The notes beneath the pieces were generated by a model, which saw only the letters and a program-made list of their open reading frames with translations, had not been told where the DNA came from and ran no database searches. From Chthonomonas calidirosea (lineage in GTDB: Bacteria > Armatimonadota > Chthonomonadetes > Chthonomonadales > CAJBBX01): a DNA stretch of 64,000 nt. The translations under genes and the position numbers were made by a program. Location of the stretch: contig DYKI01000003.1 in NCBI GenBank assembly GCA_020722705.1, positions 62,001 to 126,000 of the forward strand, in the 5' to 3' direction. This document shows positions 26,711-35,232 of the stretch, one piece after another; positions within the stretch are counted from its first letter, which is position 1; each line of letters begins with the position of its first letter.

Positions 26711-27082
26711 GTGATCTCGCTAGCCCTCGACTACGATGCAGATACCGACTGGCTGGGCATCTCGTTCGGCAGGCATGACGGGCTGACCCGCGAGTTCGCC
26801 CTGAATGACCACATAACGATTGTCACCGATGTGACGTTGAGCAAGGTGGTAAGCCTGGCCTTCAGCGAGTATGTCAGGATGCTCCTTGTCAGCGAGACAG
26901 AGTTCACGAACTTGCGCGACGAGGATCCCGAAGTAGTCCAGGATCTGCTGCACCTGCTGTCGGTCCCTCCCGCATCACGGCTGCTCGATCTGACAGATCC
27001 GGAGATGCTGATTGCGAGAGTGTGCGCCCCGCCGCTGGACACGATCATGGATGACAGCGGAGACTACAATCCGCCATGGTAG
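26711..27082 (+). CDS. Unknown protein, weakly DUF2283-like
   Basis: A 123-residue acidic protein. The first half (residues 4-55) has the DYDADTDWLGISFG ... DHITIVTD pattern loosely resembling DUF2283 proteins, which are short beta proteins often beside toxin or regulatory genes. The second half is helical and unrecognised. GTG follows GGAGGA at eight bases. It overlaps dacB by seven bases and follows darA by 42, so it is part of the tmk-darA-dacB unit. Function is not known. Confidence 0.65.
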   Translation: MISLALDYDADTDWLGISFGRHDGLTREFALNDHITIVTDVTLSKVVSLAFSEYVRMLLVSETEFTNLRDEDPEVVQDLLHLLSVPPASRLLDLTDPEMLIARVCAPPLDTIMDDSGDYNPPW

Positions 27083-28530
27083 GTCTCGCGCGCTCAAGCT
27101 CGCGGCTCGTCTGGTGTTGGATTCTACTGGCGTGCACGATCCGCGCTTCTGCTGCCGATGGGCGTCCGGCGCTTCTGGCCGAGATTGAGGATGCGCTCGC
27201 GGCCCCTGCGATACGCGGCGGCGTTCAGAGCATCCTCATCCAGTCCCTTGCCACGAATGAGATGTGGTACGAGCGCAATGGCGGCTTGCTGATGATGCCC
27301 GCATCGAACCAGAAGCTGCTCACTTCCGCCGCTGCTCTCCATCTCCTTGGTCCCGAGTTCCGATTCGAGACGGCTGTCCTGGCCGCGTCGAAGCCGAACA
27401 GCTCCGGTCTGGTCACCGGCGATATCGTCGTCAAGGGCAGCGGCGATCCGTTTCTGGACGACGCTGCAATCAAGGGACTGGCAAAGGCCATGCGCGCCAA
27501 CGGGGTCCGGGCCATCAGCGGCGGCGTGATCGGCGATGGCAGCGCGTTCACCGACGCGGGGTACGGCGACGGTTGGGCCTGGGACGACATGACGTACTAC
27601 TACTCCGTGCCGGTGAGCGGTCTCAACGTCAACTCAAACGTGATACGCGTGCGCGCTCTGCCCGGCAAGAGAGTTGGTGACCCTGCCGTTCTGGTCGTGA
27701 CGCCGACCGATCGGTACGCCGAGGTGAGGTCGAAGGTGACCACCGCCGCAAAGGGGGTTCGGCCCAGACTGACGGTTTACCGGCGGCTGGGTCTCGACGT
27801 GGTGGACGTAACGGGGCATGTAGCCGTCGGCACCAAGGCTGACGGAGCGCCATCGGCATCGGTTTCTGTCCAGAACCCGCCGCTCTATGCTGCGATGAGA
27901 CTTGCCGAGGTACTCCGCGCTTCCGGCGTCTCCGTGGCAAGGGCTCCCAGGGTCGGCATCGCCGGCCATCAGCATCGGATCGTGCTTGCGAAGCACACGA
28001 GCCCGCCGCTCTCCGAGATGATCGTGCGACTGAACAAGCCGAGTGACAACCTGGCGGCCGAGTGCCTTCTGCGGGCCATCGGCTTGGCGAAATCGGGTAC
28101 GGGATCGGTCGCTGCGGGTCGTAAGGCCGTTTTCGAATGGTTCACCTCAATAGGAATGGACACCGGCTCACTCATCATGATGGACGGTTCAGGTCTGTCC
28201 AGACAGGATTACGTGACCGGACGGAACCTTCTGGCGCTTCTTCACCACATGCACGGGCATCGGCATGCGAACGCATTCCAGGCGTCACTGCCGATTGCCG
28301 GTGTGGACGGAACCCTCAGGAACCGGATGAAGGGAACCCCGGCCGCCGGCAACTGCCGCGCGAAAACGGGCTACGTGTCCAATGTGAGCTCATTGAGCGG
28401 CTACGTCACAACCGCAACCGGCGAGCCGCTTGTCTTCGTGATCCTGATGAACAACCATCCATGCAGAAATGCGGAGGCGACGGCGGTTCAGGATCGCATC
28501 GTGAAGGCGCTCGCGTCGTATCGTGACTAG
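27076..28530 (+). CDS. dacB: D-alanyl-D-alanine carboxypeptidase/endopeptidase (PBP4)
   Basis: A 484-residue penicillin-binding protein with a signal peptide (about 1-27, ending ASA). All three serine-peptidase motifs are present: S77-N-Q-K80, SDN (KPSDNLAAE) and KTG (CRAKTGYVSN). The large insert between motifs one and two is typical of class C PBP4/DacB. It acts outside the membrane on peptidoglycan stem peptides. It overlaps the preceding gene. Convergent nadA ends 23 bases away. Confidence 0.93.
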   Translation: MVGLARSSSRLVWCWILLACTIRASAADGRPALLAEIEDALAAPAIRGGVQSILIQSLATNEMWYERNGGLLMMPASNQKLLTSAAALHLLGPEFRFETAVLAASKPNSSGLVTGDIVVKGSGDPFLDDAAIKGLAKAMRANGVRAISGGVIGDGSAFTDAGYGDGWAWDDMTYYYSVPVSGLNVNSNVIRVRALPGKRVGDPAVLVVTPTDRYAEVRSKVTTAAKGVRPRLTVYRRLGLDVVDVTGHVAVGTKADGAPSASVSVQNPPLYAAMRLAEVLRASGVSVARAPRVGIAGHQHRIVLAKHTSPPLSEMIVRLNKPSDNLAAECLLRAIGLAKSGTGSVAAGRKAVFEWFTSIGMDTGSLIMMDGSGLSRQDYVTGRNLLALLHHMHGHRHANAFQASLPIAGVDGTLRNRMKGTPAAGNCRAKTGYVSNVSSLSGYVTTATGEPLVFVILMNNHPCRNAEATAVQDRIVKALASYRD

Positions 28531-28557
28531 CCTGAGGGTACGGCAGCGTAACTCAGG
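28531..28557. terminator. Weak inverted repeat between dacB and nadA
   Basis: CCTGAG (28531-28536) pairs with CTCAGG (28552-28557) across the convergent gap. There are six pairs, a long loop and no T tract, so it may be only a weak bidirectional terminator. Confidence 0.3.
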
Positions 28558-29644
28558 TGATATCGAGCATTCTCTGCAGCGACAGGCGTGCGTCGGCCTT
28601 GATGTCAGACGGAACCACCACCCGGTTCACCATACGGCCCTCGACGAGGTTCTCCAGCGCCCAGACGAGGTATCGAGGATGGATGCGGTACATGGTGCTG
28701 CAGGGACACACGATTGGATCCAGGCAGAACACGGTGCGGTCGGGCAACTCATCCTGCAGTCTGCGAACCAGGTTGATCTCGGTCCCGACCGCCCACGTGG
28801 AACCGGGCTCGGACGCACGGATTTGCCGGATGATGTACTCGGTGGAACCAAACAGGTCGGCGGCTTGGACGACGTCGAGCGAGCACTCGGGGTGAACGAT
28901 GACCCGGACGCCGGGATGCTCAGCCCGCGCTCGGTTGATCTGCTCGACCGTGAATCGCTGATGGACGCTGCAATGGCCCTTCCAGAGGATGATGCGGGCT
29001 CTCCGCATTGCCTCCGGCTCGACTCCCCCCATCCTGAGGCCGGGATCCCAGAGGACCATGTCCCGTTCAGGATCGAGGCCCATTGAATACGCTGTGTTCC
29101 GGCCAAGGTGCTGGTCGGGGAAGAAGAATGCCTTCTCCGCCCTGGAGAGCGCGTATTCGAGCACCTTGCGCGCGTTCGTTGATGTACAGCACGAACCCCC
29201 ATGTTTGCCGACGAAGGCCTTCAGGCTGGCCGCCGAGTTCACGTAGGTGATGGGCATGATGGACGCGGTCCCGACGACCTCGCTGATCTGTTCCCATGCC
29301 GCCTCAACTTCGGACAATCTGGCCATGTCGGCCAGCGAGCAGCCCGCCGACATGTTCGGCAGCACCACCGCCTGATCGTCCCGCGTCAAGATGTCCGCAG
29401 ACTCCGCCATGAAGTGCACACCGCAGAATACGAACATCTCCGCTTGCTTCTCATCGGCAGCGAGCTGCGAGAGCTTCAGGGAGTCCCCACGATAGTCGGC
29501 CCAGCGGATGATCTCGTCGCGTTGGTAGTGATGTCCAAGGATCACCAGACGCGGACCGAGGGTGTGCTTGGCTCGGGCGATCCGCTCGGCAGACTCGTCC
29601 GGCCCGAGGTGCATGTACTCAACCGGCAACGGTGCTTGGAACAT
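28553..29644 (-). CDS. nadA: Quinolinate synthase A
   Basis: A 363-residue iron-sulfur enzyme condensing iminoaspartate with dihydroxyacetone phosphate to quinolinate in NAD synthesis. Substrate motif ILGHHYQRDEI (about 35) and FCGVHFMAESADIL are intact. Cluster cysteines are C102 (MSAGCSLAD), C254 (HPECSLDVV) and C312 or C314 (DPIVCPCSTMYR). No nadB or nadC is adjacent. It follows uppS on the same strand with a 68-base gap. ATG at 29644 has only a weak ribosome site. Confidence 0.95.
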   Translation of the reverse strand: MFQAPLPVEYMHLGPDESAERIARAKHTLGPRLVILGHHYQRDEIIRWADYRGDSLKLSQLAADEKQAEMFVFCGVHFMAESADILTRDDQAVVLPNMSAGCSLADMARLSEVEAAWEQISEVVGTASIMPITYVNSAASLKAFVGKHGGSCCTSTNARKVLEYALSRAEKAFFFPDQHLGRNTAYSMGLDPERDMVLWDPGLRMGGVEPEAMRRARIILWKGHCSVHQRFTVEQINRARAEHPGVRVIVHPECSLDVVQAADLFGSTEYIIRQIRASEPGSTWAVGTEINLVRRLQDELPDRTVFCLDPIVCPCSTMYRIHPRYLVWALENLVEGRMVNRVVVPSDIKADARLSLQRMLDIT

Positions 29645-29712
29645 GGTTCGGATTGCTCTTTCGAAGGAGATGCTCGTCTCTTATTACGAGAGAATGCAGC
29701 AACGAGTCTCGG

Positions 29713-30441
29713 CTACTCGACGACAGCGCCAAATCGCCGGGTTCGCTTGCCGAACGCCTCCAGCGCCTCCATCAGCAGTTCCGGGGTGAAGTCCGGCCAG
29801 AAGACGGGAGTGACCCACATCTCGGCATAGGCCGATTGCCAGAGGAGGAAGTTCGATAGGCGCAGCTCACCGGCGGTGCGGATCAGCAGATCGGGGTCGG
29901 GGATATCAGGTGCGTAGAGACGCCTCGCAATCTCGGCCTCGTTGATGTCACCGACGTCTATCTGTCCGTCGCGGACAGCTTCGGCGATACGGCGTACCGC
30001 ATCGGTAATCTCGGCGCGGCCGCCGTAGTTGATGGCAAGGCTGAACGTCATCCCTGTGTAGTGGCGGGTGCGTTCCATCGCGATTTCAAACTCGCGCTGA
30101 AGATCAGGCGGCAGATCGGGAATGCGGCCGATGACGCGAACTCGGATGCCGTTCTGGACAAGTTCCTCGATCTCCGCGCGCATGGCAGCGGCCATCAGGG
30201 ACATCAGCCCGGAGACTTCACCCTCAGGCCTCCGCCAGTTTTCGGAAGAGAATCCATAGACTGTCAGGTACCGCACCCCAAGATCATCAGCGGCGTAGAC
30301 AATGCGTTTGAGTGTGCGGTAGCCCTGCCAATGTCCCTCGATGCGCTCCAGACCGCGGCTCCGTGCCCACCTGCCATTTCCGTCCATGATGACGGCAACG
30401 TGGGTGGGCACGGAGTTCGGTGAGAGGGAGGGTTGCGTCAT
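29713..30441 (-). CDS. uppS: Isoprenyl (undecaprenyl) diphosphate synthase
   Basis: A 242-residue cis-prenyltransferase making the C55 lipid carrier for wall polymers. Catalytic D20 is in VIMDGNGRWA; others are TVYGFSSENWRRP, INYGGRAEI, DLLIRTAGELRLSNFLLWQ and YAEM-VTPVFWPDF. RTAGE in place of RTSGE/RTGGE is a mild substitution. It is last in rpsB-tsf-pyrH-frr-uppS, a common bacterial order. Confidence 0.95.
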   Translation of the reverse strand: MTQPSLSPNSVPTHVAVIMDGNGRWARSRGLERIEGHWQGYRTLKRIVYAADDLGVRYLTVYGFSSENWRRPEGEVSGLMSLMAAAMRAEIEELVQNGIRVRVIGRIPDLPPDLQREFEIAMERTRHYTGMTFSLAINYGGRAEITDAVRRIAEAVRDGQIDVGDINEAEIARRLYAPDIPDPDLLIRTAGELRLSNFLLWQSAYAEMWVTPVFWPDFTPELLMEALEAFGKRTRRFGAVVE

Positions 30442-30464
30442 TGTTCAGCCGGGTGAGGAAGCGC

Positions 30465-31025
30465 CTATACCTCGAGCAGTTCCTGTTCCTTGATCTTGCC
30501 GGCCTTATCAATCTCGGCTATATAGTGATCGGTGAGCTTCTGAAGCTTCTCCTGCGCGCGCTTCTCGTCGTCTTCGCTGCATTCTTTGTTCTTGGTAAGC
30601 GTGCGCAGTTGGTTATGGCACTCGTGTCTGACGTTACGGATGGCGGCATGCCCCAGCTCGATCTTCTTGTGAAGCAGTTTGATGAGCTCCTTGCGGCGCT
30701 CCTCTGTCAGCGGTGGAATGCTGAGCCGTATCGCCGTTCCGTCGTTGTTGGGCGTCAGGTTGACATCGGACTTGAGGATGCCCTTCTCGATGGCAGCCAG
30801 GTTGTTTCGGTCAAAGGGGGTAATCAGCAGTTGGCGTGGGTCCGGTACCGTAATGCTGGCGACCTGCTGAAGCGGCAGGTCGGAACCGTAGGCCGTGACG
30901 ACTACGTGCTCCAGCATGGCAGGATTGGCGCGACCCGTCCGAATGAGCGTAAACTCGTGTCGGGTGGCCTCGACGCTCCTGGTCATCTTGCTTTCGGCCG
31001 ACTGCAGTAGTTCGTTGACTGGCAT
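30465..31025 (-). CDS. frr: Ribosome recycling factor
   Basis: A 186-residue RRF splitting post-termination ribosomes with EF-G. It has the usual length and pattern: RTGRANPAMLEHVVV near residue 30, the hinge AYGSDLPLQQVASI, LLITPFDRNNLAAIEKGI and RLSIPPLTEERRKELIKLL. Followed by uppS after 23 bases; pyrH is upstream by two bases. Confidence 0.97.
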   Translation of the reverse strand: MPVNELLQSAESKMTRSVEATRHEFTLIRTGRANPAMLEHVVVTAYGSDLPLQQVASITVPDPRQLLITPFDRNNLAAIEKGILKSDVNLTPNNDGTAIRLSIPPLTEERRKELIKLLHKKIELGHAAIRNVRHECHNQLRTLTKNKECSEDDEKRAQEKLQKLTDHYIAEIDKAGKIKEQELLEV

Positions 31026-31027
31026 CG

Positions 31028-31744
31028 TTACCTCCGTACTATAGTCCCTGTACCTTCACCGAGCAGCGCTTCTTTGACGCTGCCCGGGCGGTTCACATCA
31101 AAGACCACAATCGGCAGCCCGTGCTCCTCGCAGAGTGCGAACGCAGCTACGTCCATCACGCGAAGCCGCCGCTCGATGCATTCCTTGTATGTCACCTCGG
31201 CGTACTTGCGAGCCGAAGGATCGGTCCGCGGGTCGCGGTCGTATACACCGTCCACATTCGTCGCCTTCAGGACCGCGCCGGCGCCGATTTCGAGGGCGCG
31301 CAGGGCGGCGGCAGTGTCCGTCGAGAAGAACGGGTTGCCGGTGCCGCCTGCCAGGATGACCACTCGTCCTTGCTCAAGATGCCGGATTGCGCGCCGTCGG
31401 ATGAACGGTTCGGCGAACTCGATCATGGCGATGGCGGTTTGGACCCTGGTGGCCACGCCGAGCTTCTCGAGGGCGTCCTGCATCGCGATGGCGTTCTGCA
31501 CTGTGGCCAGCATGCCCATGTGATCGGCTGCAACGCGCTGCATACCGGAGGCGGCTGCAACGTGCCCGCGCATCACATTGCCGCCGCCGACCACAACGGC
31601 GATCTCGACACCGGTATCGGCGGCATCGGCAACTTCGCGTGCAAGGCGCGAGATTGCCGCGGGATCGAACCCGAAGCTCTGGGTCCCCGCCAGGGCCTCG
31701 CCGGAGAGCTTGAGCAGCACTCGGCTCCAGCGCGGGCCGTGCAT
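31028..31744 (-). CDS. pyrH: UMP kinase
   Basis: A 238-residue amino-acid-kinase-fold enzyme phosphorylating UMP to UDP. Family features are VLLKLSGEALAG (residues 9-20), GGGNVMRG (usually NIWRG), ILAGGTGNPFFSTDTAAAL and ATNVDGVYDRDPR. Its ATG immediately abuts the tsf stop. It sits in the standard tsf-pyrH-frr order. Confidence 0.96.
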   Translation of the reverse strand: MHGPRWSRVLLKLSGEALAGTQSFGFDPAAISRLAREVADAADTGVEIAVVVGGGNVMRGHVAAASGMQRVAADHMGMLATVQNAIAMQDALEKLGVATRVQTAIAMIEFAEPFIRRRAIRHLEQGRVVILAGGTGNPFFSTDTAAALRALEIGAGAVLKATNVDGVYDRDPRTDPSARKYAEVTYKECIERRLRVMDVAAFALCEEHGLPIVVFDVNRPGSVKEALLGEGTGTIVRR

Positions 31745-32584
31745 CTACTCCTGTCCCACGACGAACAAGCGGAACGTGACGGGAGTCAAGCCTGCTTCGG
31801 CGAGCATCTTACCGACCGTCTTCGTGGTGTCCCGAACGAAAGGCTGATCAACAAGGCAGACTTGCTCATAGAACTTGCCGATTCGGCCCTCAACAATCTT
31901 GGGGACAGCCGCCTCCGGCTTACCCTCAAGGCGCGTCTTTTCGGCCAGGACTTCCCGCTCATGCTGAAGGACATCGGCCGGCACATCGTCCCTGGTTAGG
32001 TACGTGGGTTTGGCCGCCGCGATGTGCATCGCAGCGTTGCGGGCCGCCTCCTGATGGGACGCGTTGGTCTCGTCCCCCAACACCGAAAGAACAGAAGCGA
32101 TCTTGTTGGTCACACGGTGCGCATAGACGGTGACGAAGCCCTCGGGTTGGGCCTGTACGACGTCGCACCGGCGAACGAGGATGTTCTCCCTGAGGCGCGA
32201 TACGAGGCCTTCCATCAGACTGCGGACCGTTCCGCCATCCGCTGACGCTTGCATCAGTGTCTCGACGTCACCGATTCCCTGGTCGGCAGCGATTTCGGCG
32301 AGCGTCTGGGCAACCTGTCGGAACTCATCGTTTCGCGCGACGAAGTCCGTTTCGCAGCACAACTCGACAAGGGCTGCTCGGTTCGACTTCGTGGCAACAG
32401 CCACGACACCTTCCCTCGTTGCACGTCCGGCCCGCTTTTCGGCCCCTGCCTGACCACGAACGCGCAAAAGGTCCAGAGCCTTCGCGATATCGCCATCGCA
32501 CTCGACCAGGGCTTTCTTGCACTCCATCATGCCGACGCCCGTCTGTTCGCGGAGTCGGCTCACCATTTGGGCGGTAATCTCCAT
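31745..32584 (-). CDS. tsf: Elongation factor Ts
   Basis: A 279-residue guanine nucleotide exchange factor for EF-Tu. The N-terminal UBA-like domain has REQTGVGMMECKKAL, and the core has ALVELCCETDFVARN. ATG at 32584 follows GAGGAG and gives the standard N-terminus (MEITAQMVSRLREQ). A longer open frame upstream is only leader. It lies 75 bases after rpsB. Confidence 0.96.
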   Translation of the reverse strand: MEITAQMVSRLREQTGVGMMECKKALVECDGDIAKALDLLRVRGQAGAEKRAGRATREGVVAVATKSNRAALVELCCETDFVARNDEFRQVAQTLAEIAADQGIGDVETLMQASADGGTVRSLMEGLVSRLRENILVRRCDVVQAQPEGFVTVYAHRVTNKIASVLSVLGDETNASHQEAARNAAMHIAAAKPTYLTRDDVPADVLQHEREVLAEKTRLEGKPEAAVPKIVEGRIGKFYEQVCLVDQPFVRDTTKTVGKMLAEAGLTPVTFRLFVVGQE

Positions 32585-32659
32585 CGTTGCTCCTCTGTCG
32601 CGCAATGCTCCGAGTCGGTTCCATGATCGGACATGCGTGACCATTGGGTGTATCGCGGG

Positions 32660-33526
32660 CTAAATCAGGCCGCTGTCCTCATCGCGGAGTCTGGCGCTCT
32701 CACCGACGCGGCGTGCCATCGCAGCGTACTCGTCTTCCTCGTCGCCGAGAATCACACTGTCCTCTTCGATGTCGGGTGCAGTCGTGATCTCAGCGAGGCT
32801 TTCGTCTACCGAAGTGACCGGAGCCTCGGCCTCGCGATCCCACTGGTCCTGTTTCACTTCGATGACCGCATCGGCGAGCTTTCCGCAGATCAGCTTGATT
32901 GCGCGAATGGCGTCGTCATTTCCAGGGATCACGAAATCCACTTCGTCGGGATCGCAGTTGGTGTCAACAATGGCGATCACGGGGATACCCAGCTTTCGAG
33001 CTTCGGCGACGGCGATGTGCTCCTTTTTCAGGTCCACGACGAAGACGGCTTGAGGCAAACGCGCCATGGTCTTGATGCCGCCGAGGTAACGTTCGAGACG
33101 CTGGCGCTCCTCCATGAGGCCTTTGGCTTCCTTCTTGGTCAGCTTCTCGAAGATGCCTTTGGCCTCCATCTCATGCAGCTCGGCGAGCCTCTGAACACGA
33201 GTCTGGATCGTGCGGTAGTTGGTGAGCATTCCGCCAAGCCAGCGCTGGTTCACATAGTACTGACGACAGCGCTTGGCCGACTCCTCGATGGCGTCCTGTG
33301 CCTGCTTCTTGGTGCCCACGAAGAGGAGACTGCCGCCGGCTTGCATCGTCTCCTGCACAAACCGCTGCGCGGCATCGAACAGCTTCAGGGTCTGGTGCAG
33401 GTCAATGATGTAGATGCCATTGCGCGCGCCGTAGATGTACCGCTTCATCTTCGGGTTCCAGCGACGCGTCTGGTGCCCGAAGTGAACTCCTGCTTCGAGG
33501 AGTTCCTTCATCGTGATTGCTGCCAC
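32660..33526 (-). CDS. rpsB: 30S ribosomal protein S2
   Basis: A 288-residue uS2. Typical stretches are [50 protein letters not shown] and [20 protein letters not shown]. The acidic C-terminal extension (about 235-288) is longer than in E. coli. The start is GTG behind GGGAGGT; a second GGGAGG lies 20 bases further up. It heads the operon driven by the promoter at 33642-33670. Confidence 0.97.
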   Translation of the reverse strand: MAAITMKELLEAGVHFGHQTRRWNPKMKRYIYGARNGIYIIDLHQTLKLFDAAQRFVQETMQAGGSLLFVGTKKQAQDAIEESAKRCRQYYVNQRWLGGMLTNYRTIQTRVQRLAELHEMEAKGIFEKLTKKEAKGLMEERQRLERYLGGIKTMARLPQAVFVVDLKKEHIAVAEARKLGIPVIAIVDTNCDPDEVDFVIPGNDDAIRAIKLICGKLADAVIEVKQDQWDREAEAPVTSVDESLAEITTAPDIEEDSVILGDEEDEYAAMARRVGESARLRDEDSGLI

Positions 33527-33641
33527 GTTCGTACCTCCCGGTTAGGTGCCTCCCGGCGAGTGTGCGGAGAAGCAGCACGTCTCTATGGACGCGACCCTGC
33601 AACTCCTGTGCGCCGGTGCGGATTTGCCTCTTGGCCCGCAG

Positions 33642-33670
33642 AGTATACCCGACCCGAGCGTGGGCGGCAA
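33642..33670 (-). promoter_or_regulatory. Promoter of rpsB-tsf-pyrH-frr-uppS
   Basis: Minus strand: TTGCCG (33670-33665), a 17-base spacer and TATACT (33647-33642). Transcription would start near 33635, giving a leader of about 110 bases before the rpsB GTG. S2 autoregulates its mRNA in E. coli, but I recognise no known leader motif here. Confidence 0.7.
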
Positions 33671-33764
33671 TCGCGAGACTTCAGAGGAGCGCAGCGACTG
33701 TCGCCTTTGGCAACGCAACCTGTTGGCGCATGGTACCGTAGTACACGCCGAGGGACACAACAAC

Positions 33765-35051
33765 ATGGCATCGGTTCAGGAACTCATTGAAGCGGGACTT
33801 GCCCACGGGCGCGCAGAGCGTTGGTCCCAGGCCGCGGACTGCTTCAGGCGGGCCGTCGCATGCGACCGAGACAATGCGGAGGCCGTATTCCGCCTTGGAT
33901 GGGCTCTGTGGCATCTGTCACAGGTGCATGAGCCGAGTTTGGCCGACCTGGGCATCGGCTACCTTGCTCAAATCGCCGGGATTGAGCCGGTAGCCAAGTC
34001 GCGCGCTCGCAAGTTCGCCGCCCACAAGCGGCTGGTGAACGAGGCGGCTCACTGGCTCAGAGAGTCGCTGGCTCGCAATCCAAATGACGCGCGATCTCAC
34101 TTCTACCTCGCTCGTGCCATGAAGCGCCTCGGGTATCGGGATGACGCGGTCGCGATGGCGCGTCGAGCAGCCGAGATCGAGCCTGACAACAAGCGCTACG
34201 CTTCCCTGCTGGCAACCCTCGCTGGAGGTCCCATTGATCCGCTCAAGCAGGTGTTCACGGGCACAGAGACGCCTGCGCCGAGACGACGCGCCTTGACCTG
34301 GGACGATGTGATCCTTTCAGCCAGGACGAAGCGCGAACTGCGGCAGGTTCAGCTCATGTTGGAGAAGCCCGATGCCGCAAGGGAGCTTGGCGTAGATCCG
34401 CCGACAGGCATACTGCTGAAGGGTGCGCCCGGCACCGGCAAGACGACAACCGCCCGAATCCTGGCTGACGAGGCGAAGTGCCGGTTCTTCTCCATCACTC
34501 CGGCGGACATCAATCAGATGTTCGTCGGGGAGTCTGAGAAGCGGGTTCGCGATCTGTTCGCCGAGGCCCGCGCAGCGGCGCCCTCGATCATCTTCATTGA
34601 CGAGATAGACGCGCTCCTGCCGGCGCGGCAGGGCGGCGTCGCCGTGCACTACGACAAGGTCGTCAATCAGTTCCTGCAAGAAATGGACGGAATGACGCCG
34701 AACCAGCGGGTGCTCATCGTGGGGGCCACCAACCGCGAGGATATGCTCGATCCTGCAGTCCGGCGCGGGGGGCGTTTGTCGCGGGAGATCGAGATACCTC
34801 TGCCGGATCAGGAGGGCCGTCTCGCTCTTCTGACACTGTTCACTCGCGGCGTGAAGCTGGGCAGCGATGTTGACCTGGCCCAAATCGCAGCAGGCTGTCC
34901 GGAATGGTCGGGCGCCGATCTCAAGGCCCTCGTCAATGAGGCGGGTCTTCAGGCACTGATCCGCATCGAAGACGGCAACGGCGAAGGACAAGAGCGCAGA
35001 CTCGTGGCCTCAGATTTCGCCGAGGCGAAAGCGACCCTCGAAGGCCGTTGA
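33765..35051 (+). CDS. TPR-AAA ATPase
   Basis: A 428-residue protein. Residues about 1-150 form TPR-like helical repeats (WSQAADCFRRAVACDRDNAE; YRDDAVAMARRAAEIEPDN). Residues 170-428 are a classical AAA module: Walker A GAPGTGKTT, pore-loop region INQMFVGESEKRVRD, Walker B IIFIDEIDALLPAR, sensor ATNREDMLDPAVRRGGRL and the helical lid. The ATPase resembles FtsH/spastin AAA domains but has no protease or membrane segment. It may remodel a substrate bound through the TPR. ATG at 33765 follows GAGGGA. It is divergent from rpsB and upstream of a tRNA and trpE. Confidence 0.82.
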   Translation: MASVQELIEAGLAHGRAERWSQAADCFRRAVACDRDNAEAVFRLGWALWHLSQVHEPSLADLGIGYLAQIAGIEPVAKSRARKFAAHKRLVNEAAHWLRESLARNPNDARSHFYLARAMKRLGYRDDAVAMARRAAEIEPDNKRYASLLATLAGGPIDPLKQVFTGTETPAPRRRALTWDDVILSARTKRELRQVQLMLEKPDAARELGVDPPTGILLKGAPGTGKTTTARILADEAKCRFFSITPADINQMFVGESEKRVRDLFAEARAAAPSIIFIDEIDALLPARQGGVAVHYDKVVNQFLQEMDGMTPNQRVLIVGATNREDMLDPAVRRGGRLSREIEIPLPDQEGRLALLTLFTRGVKLGSDVDLAQIAAGCPEWSGADLKALVNEAGLQALIRIEDGNGEGQERRLVASDFAEAKATLEGR

Positions 35052-35118
35052 TGCGAGGCCGACCGGTTGACGTCATTCCACCGCGCCTGTATACTCAAGC
35101 AGACGCCGGAAGTCGCTC

Positions 35119-35192
35119 GCCCTGGTAGTCCAACCGGCAGAGACAAGCGACTTAAAATCGCTGCAGTGTGGGTTCGAATCCCACCCAGGGCA
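35119..35192 (+). tRNA. tRNA with UAA anticodon (Leu), short variable arm
   Basis: A 74-base cloverleaf: acceptor GCCCTGG/CCAGGGC with discriminator A, three-pair D stem GTC/GAC, anticodon stem AGCGA/TCGCT around CTTAAAA (anticodon UAA), five-base variable loop GCAGT, and T arm GTGGG-TTCGAAT-CCCAC. UAA decodes leucine UUA, and A73 suits leucyl-tRNA synthetase, but normal tRNA-Leu has a long variable arm that is missing here. CCA is not encoded. It is a real tRNA-like gene; the charged amino acid is less certain. Confidence 0.8.
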
Positions 35193-35232
35193 CTCAGCGA
35201 CCGCGTGACTGCCTTGAACACAGACCGAAGCG

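Noticed and set aside
35119-35192. Integration site with a mobile element at the tRNA gene
   Set aside because: Genes on both sides are housekeeping, with no integrase and no direct repeat of the tRNA 3' end seen nearby.
35193-35232. T-box or trp leader peptide before trpE
   Set aside because: Only 40 bases separate the tRNA from trpE; no Trp-rich small frame, T-box or terminator pair fits there.
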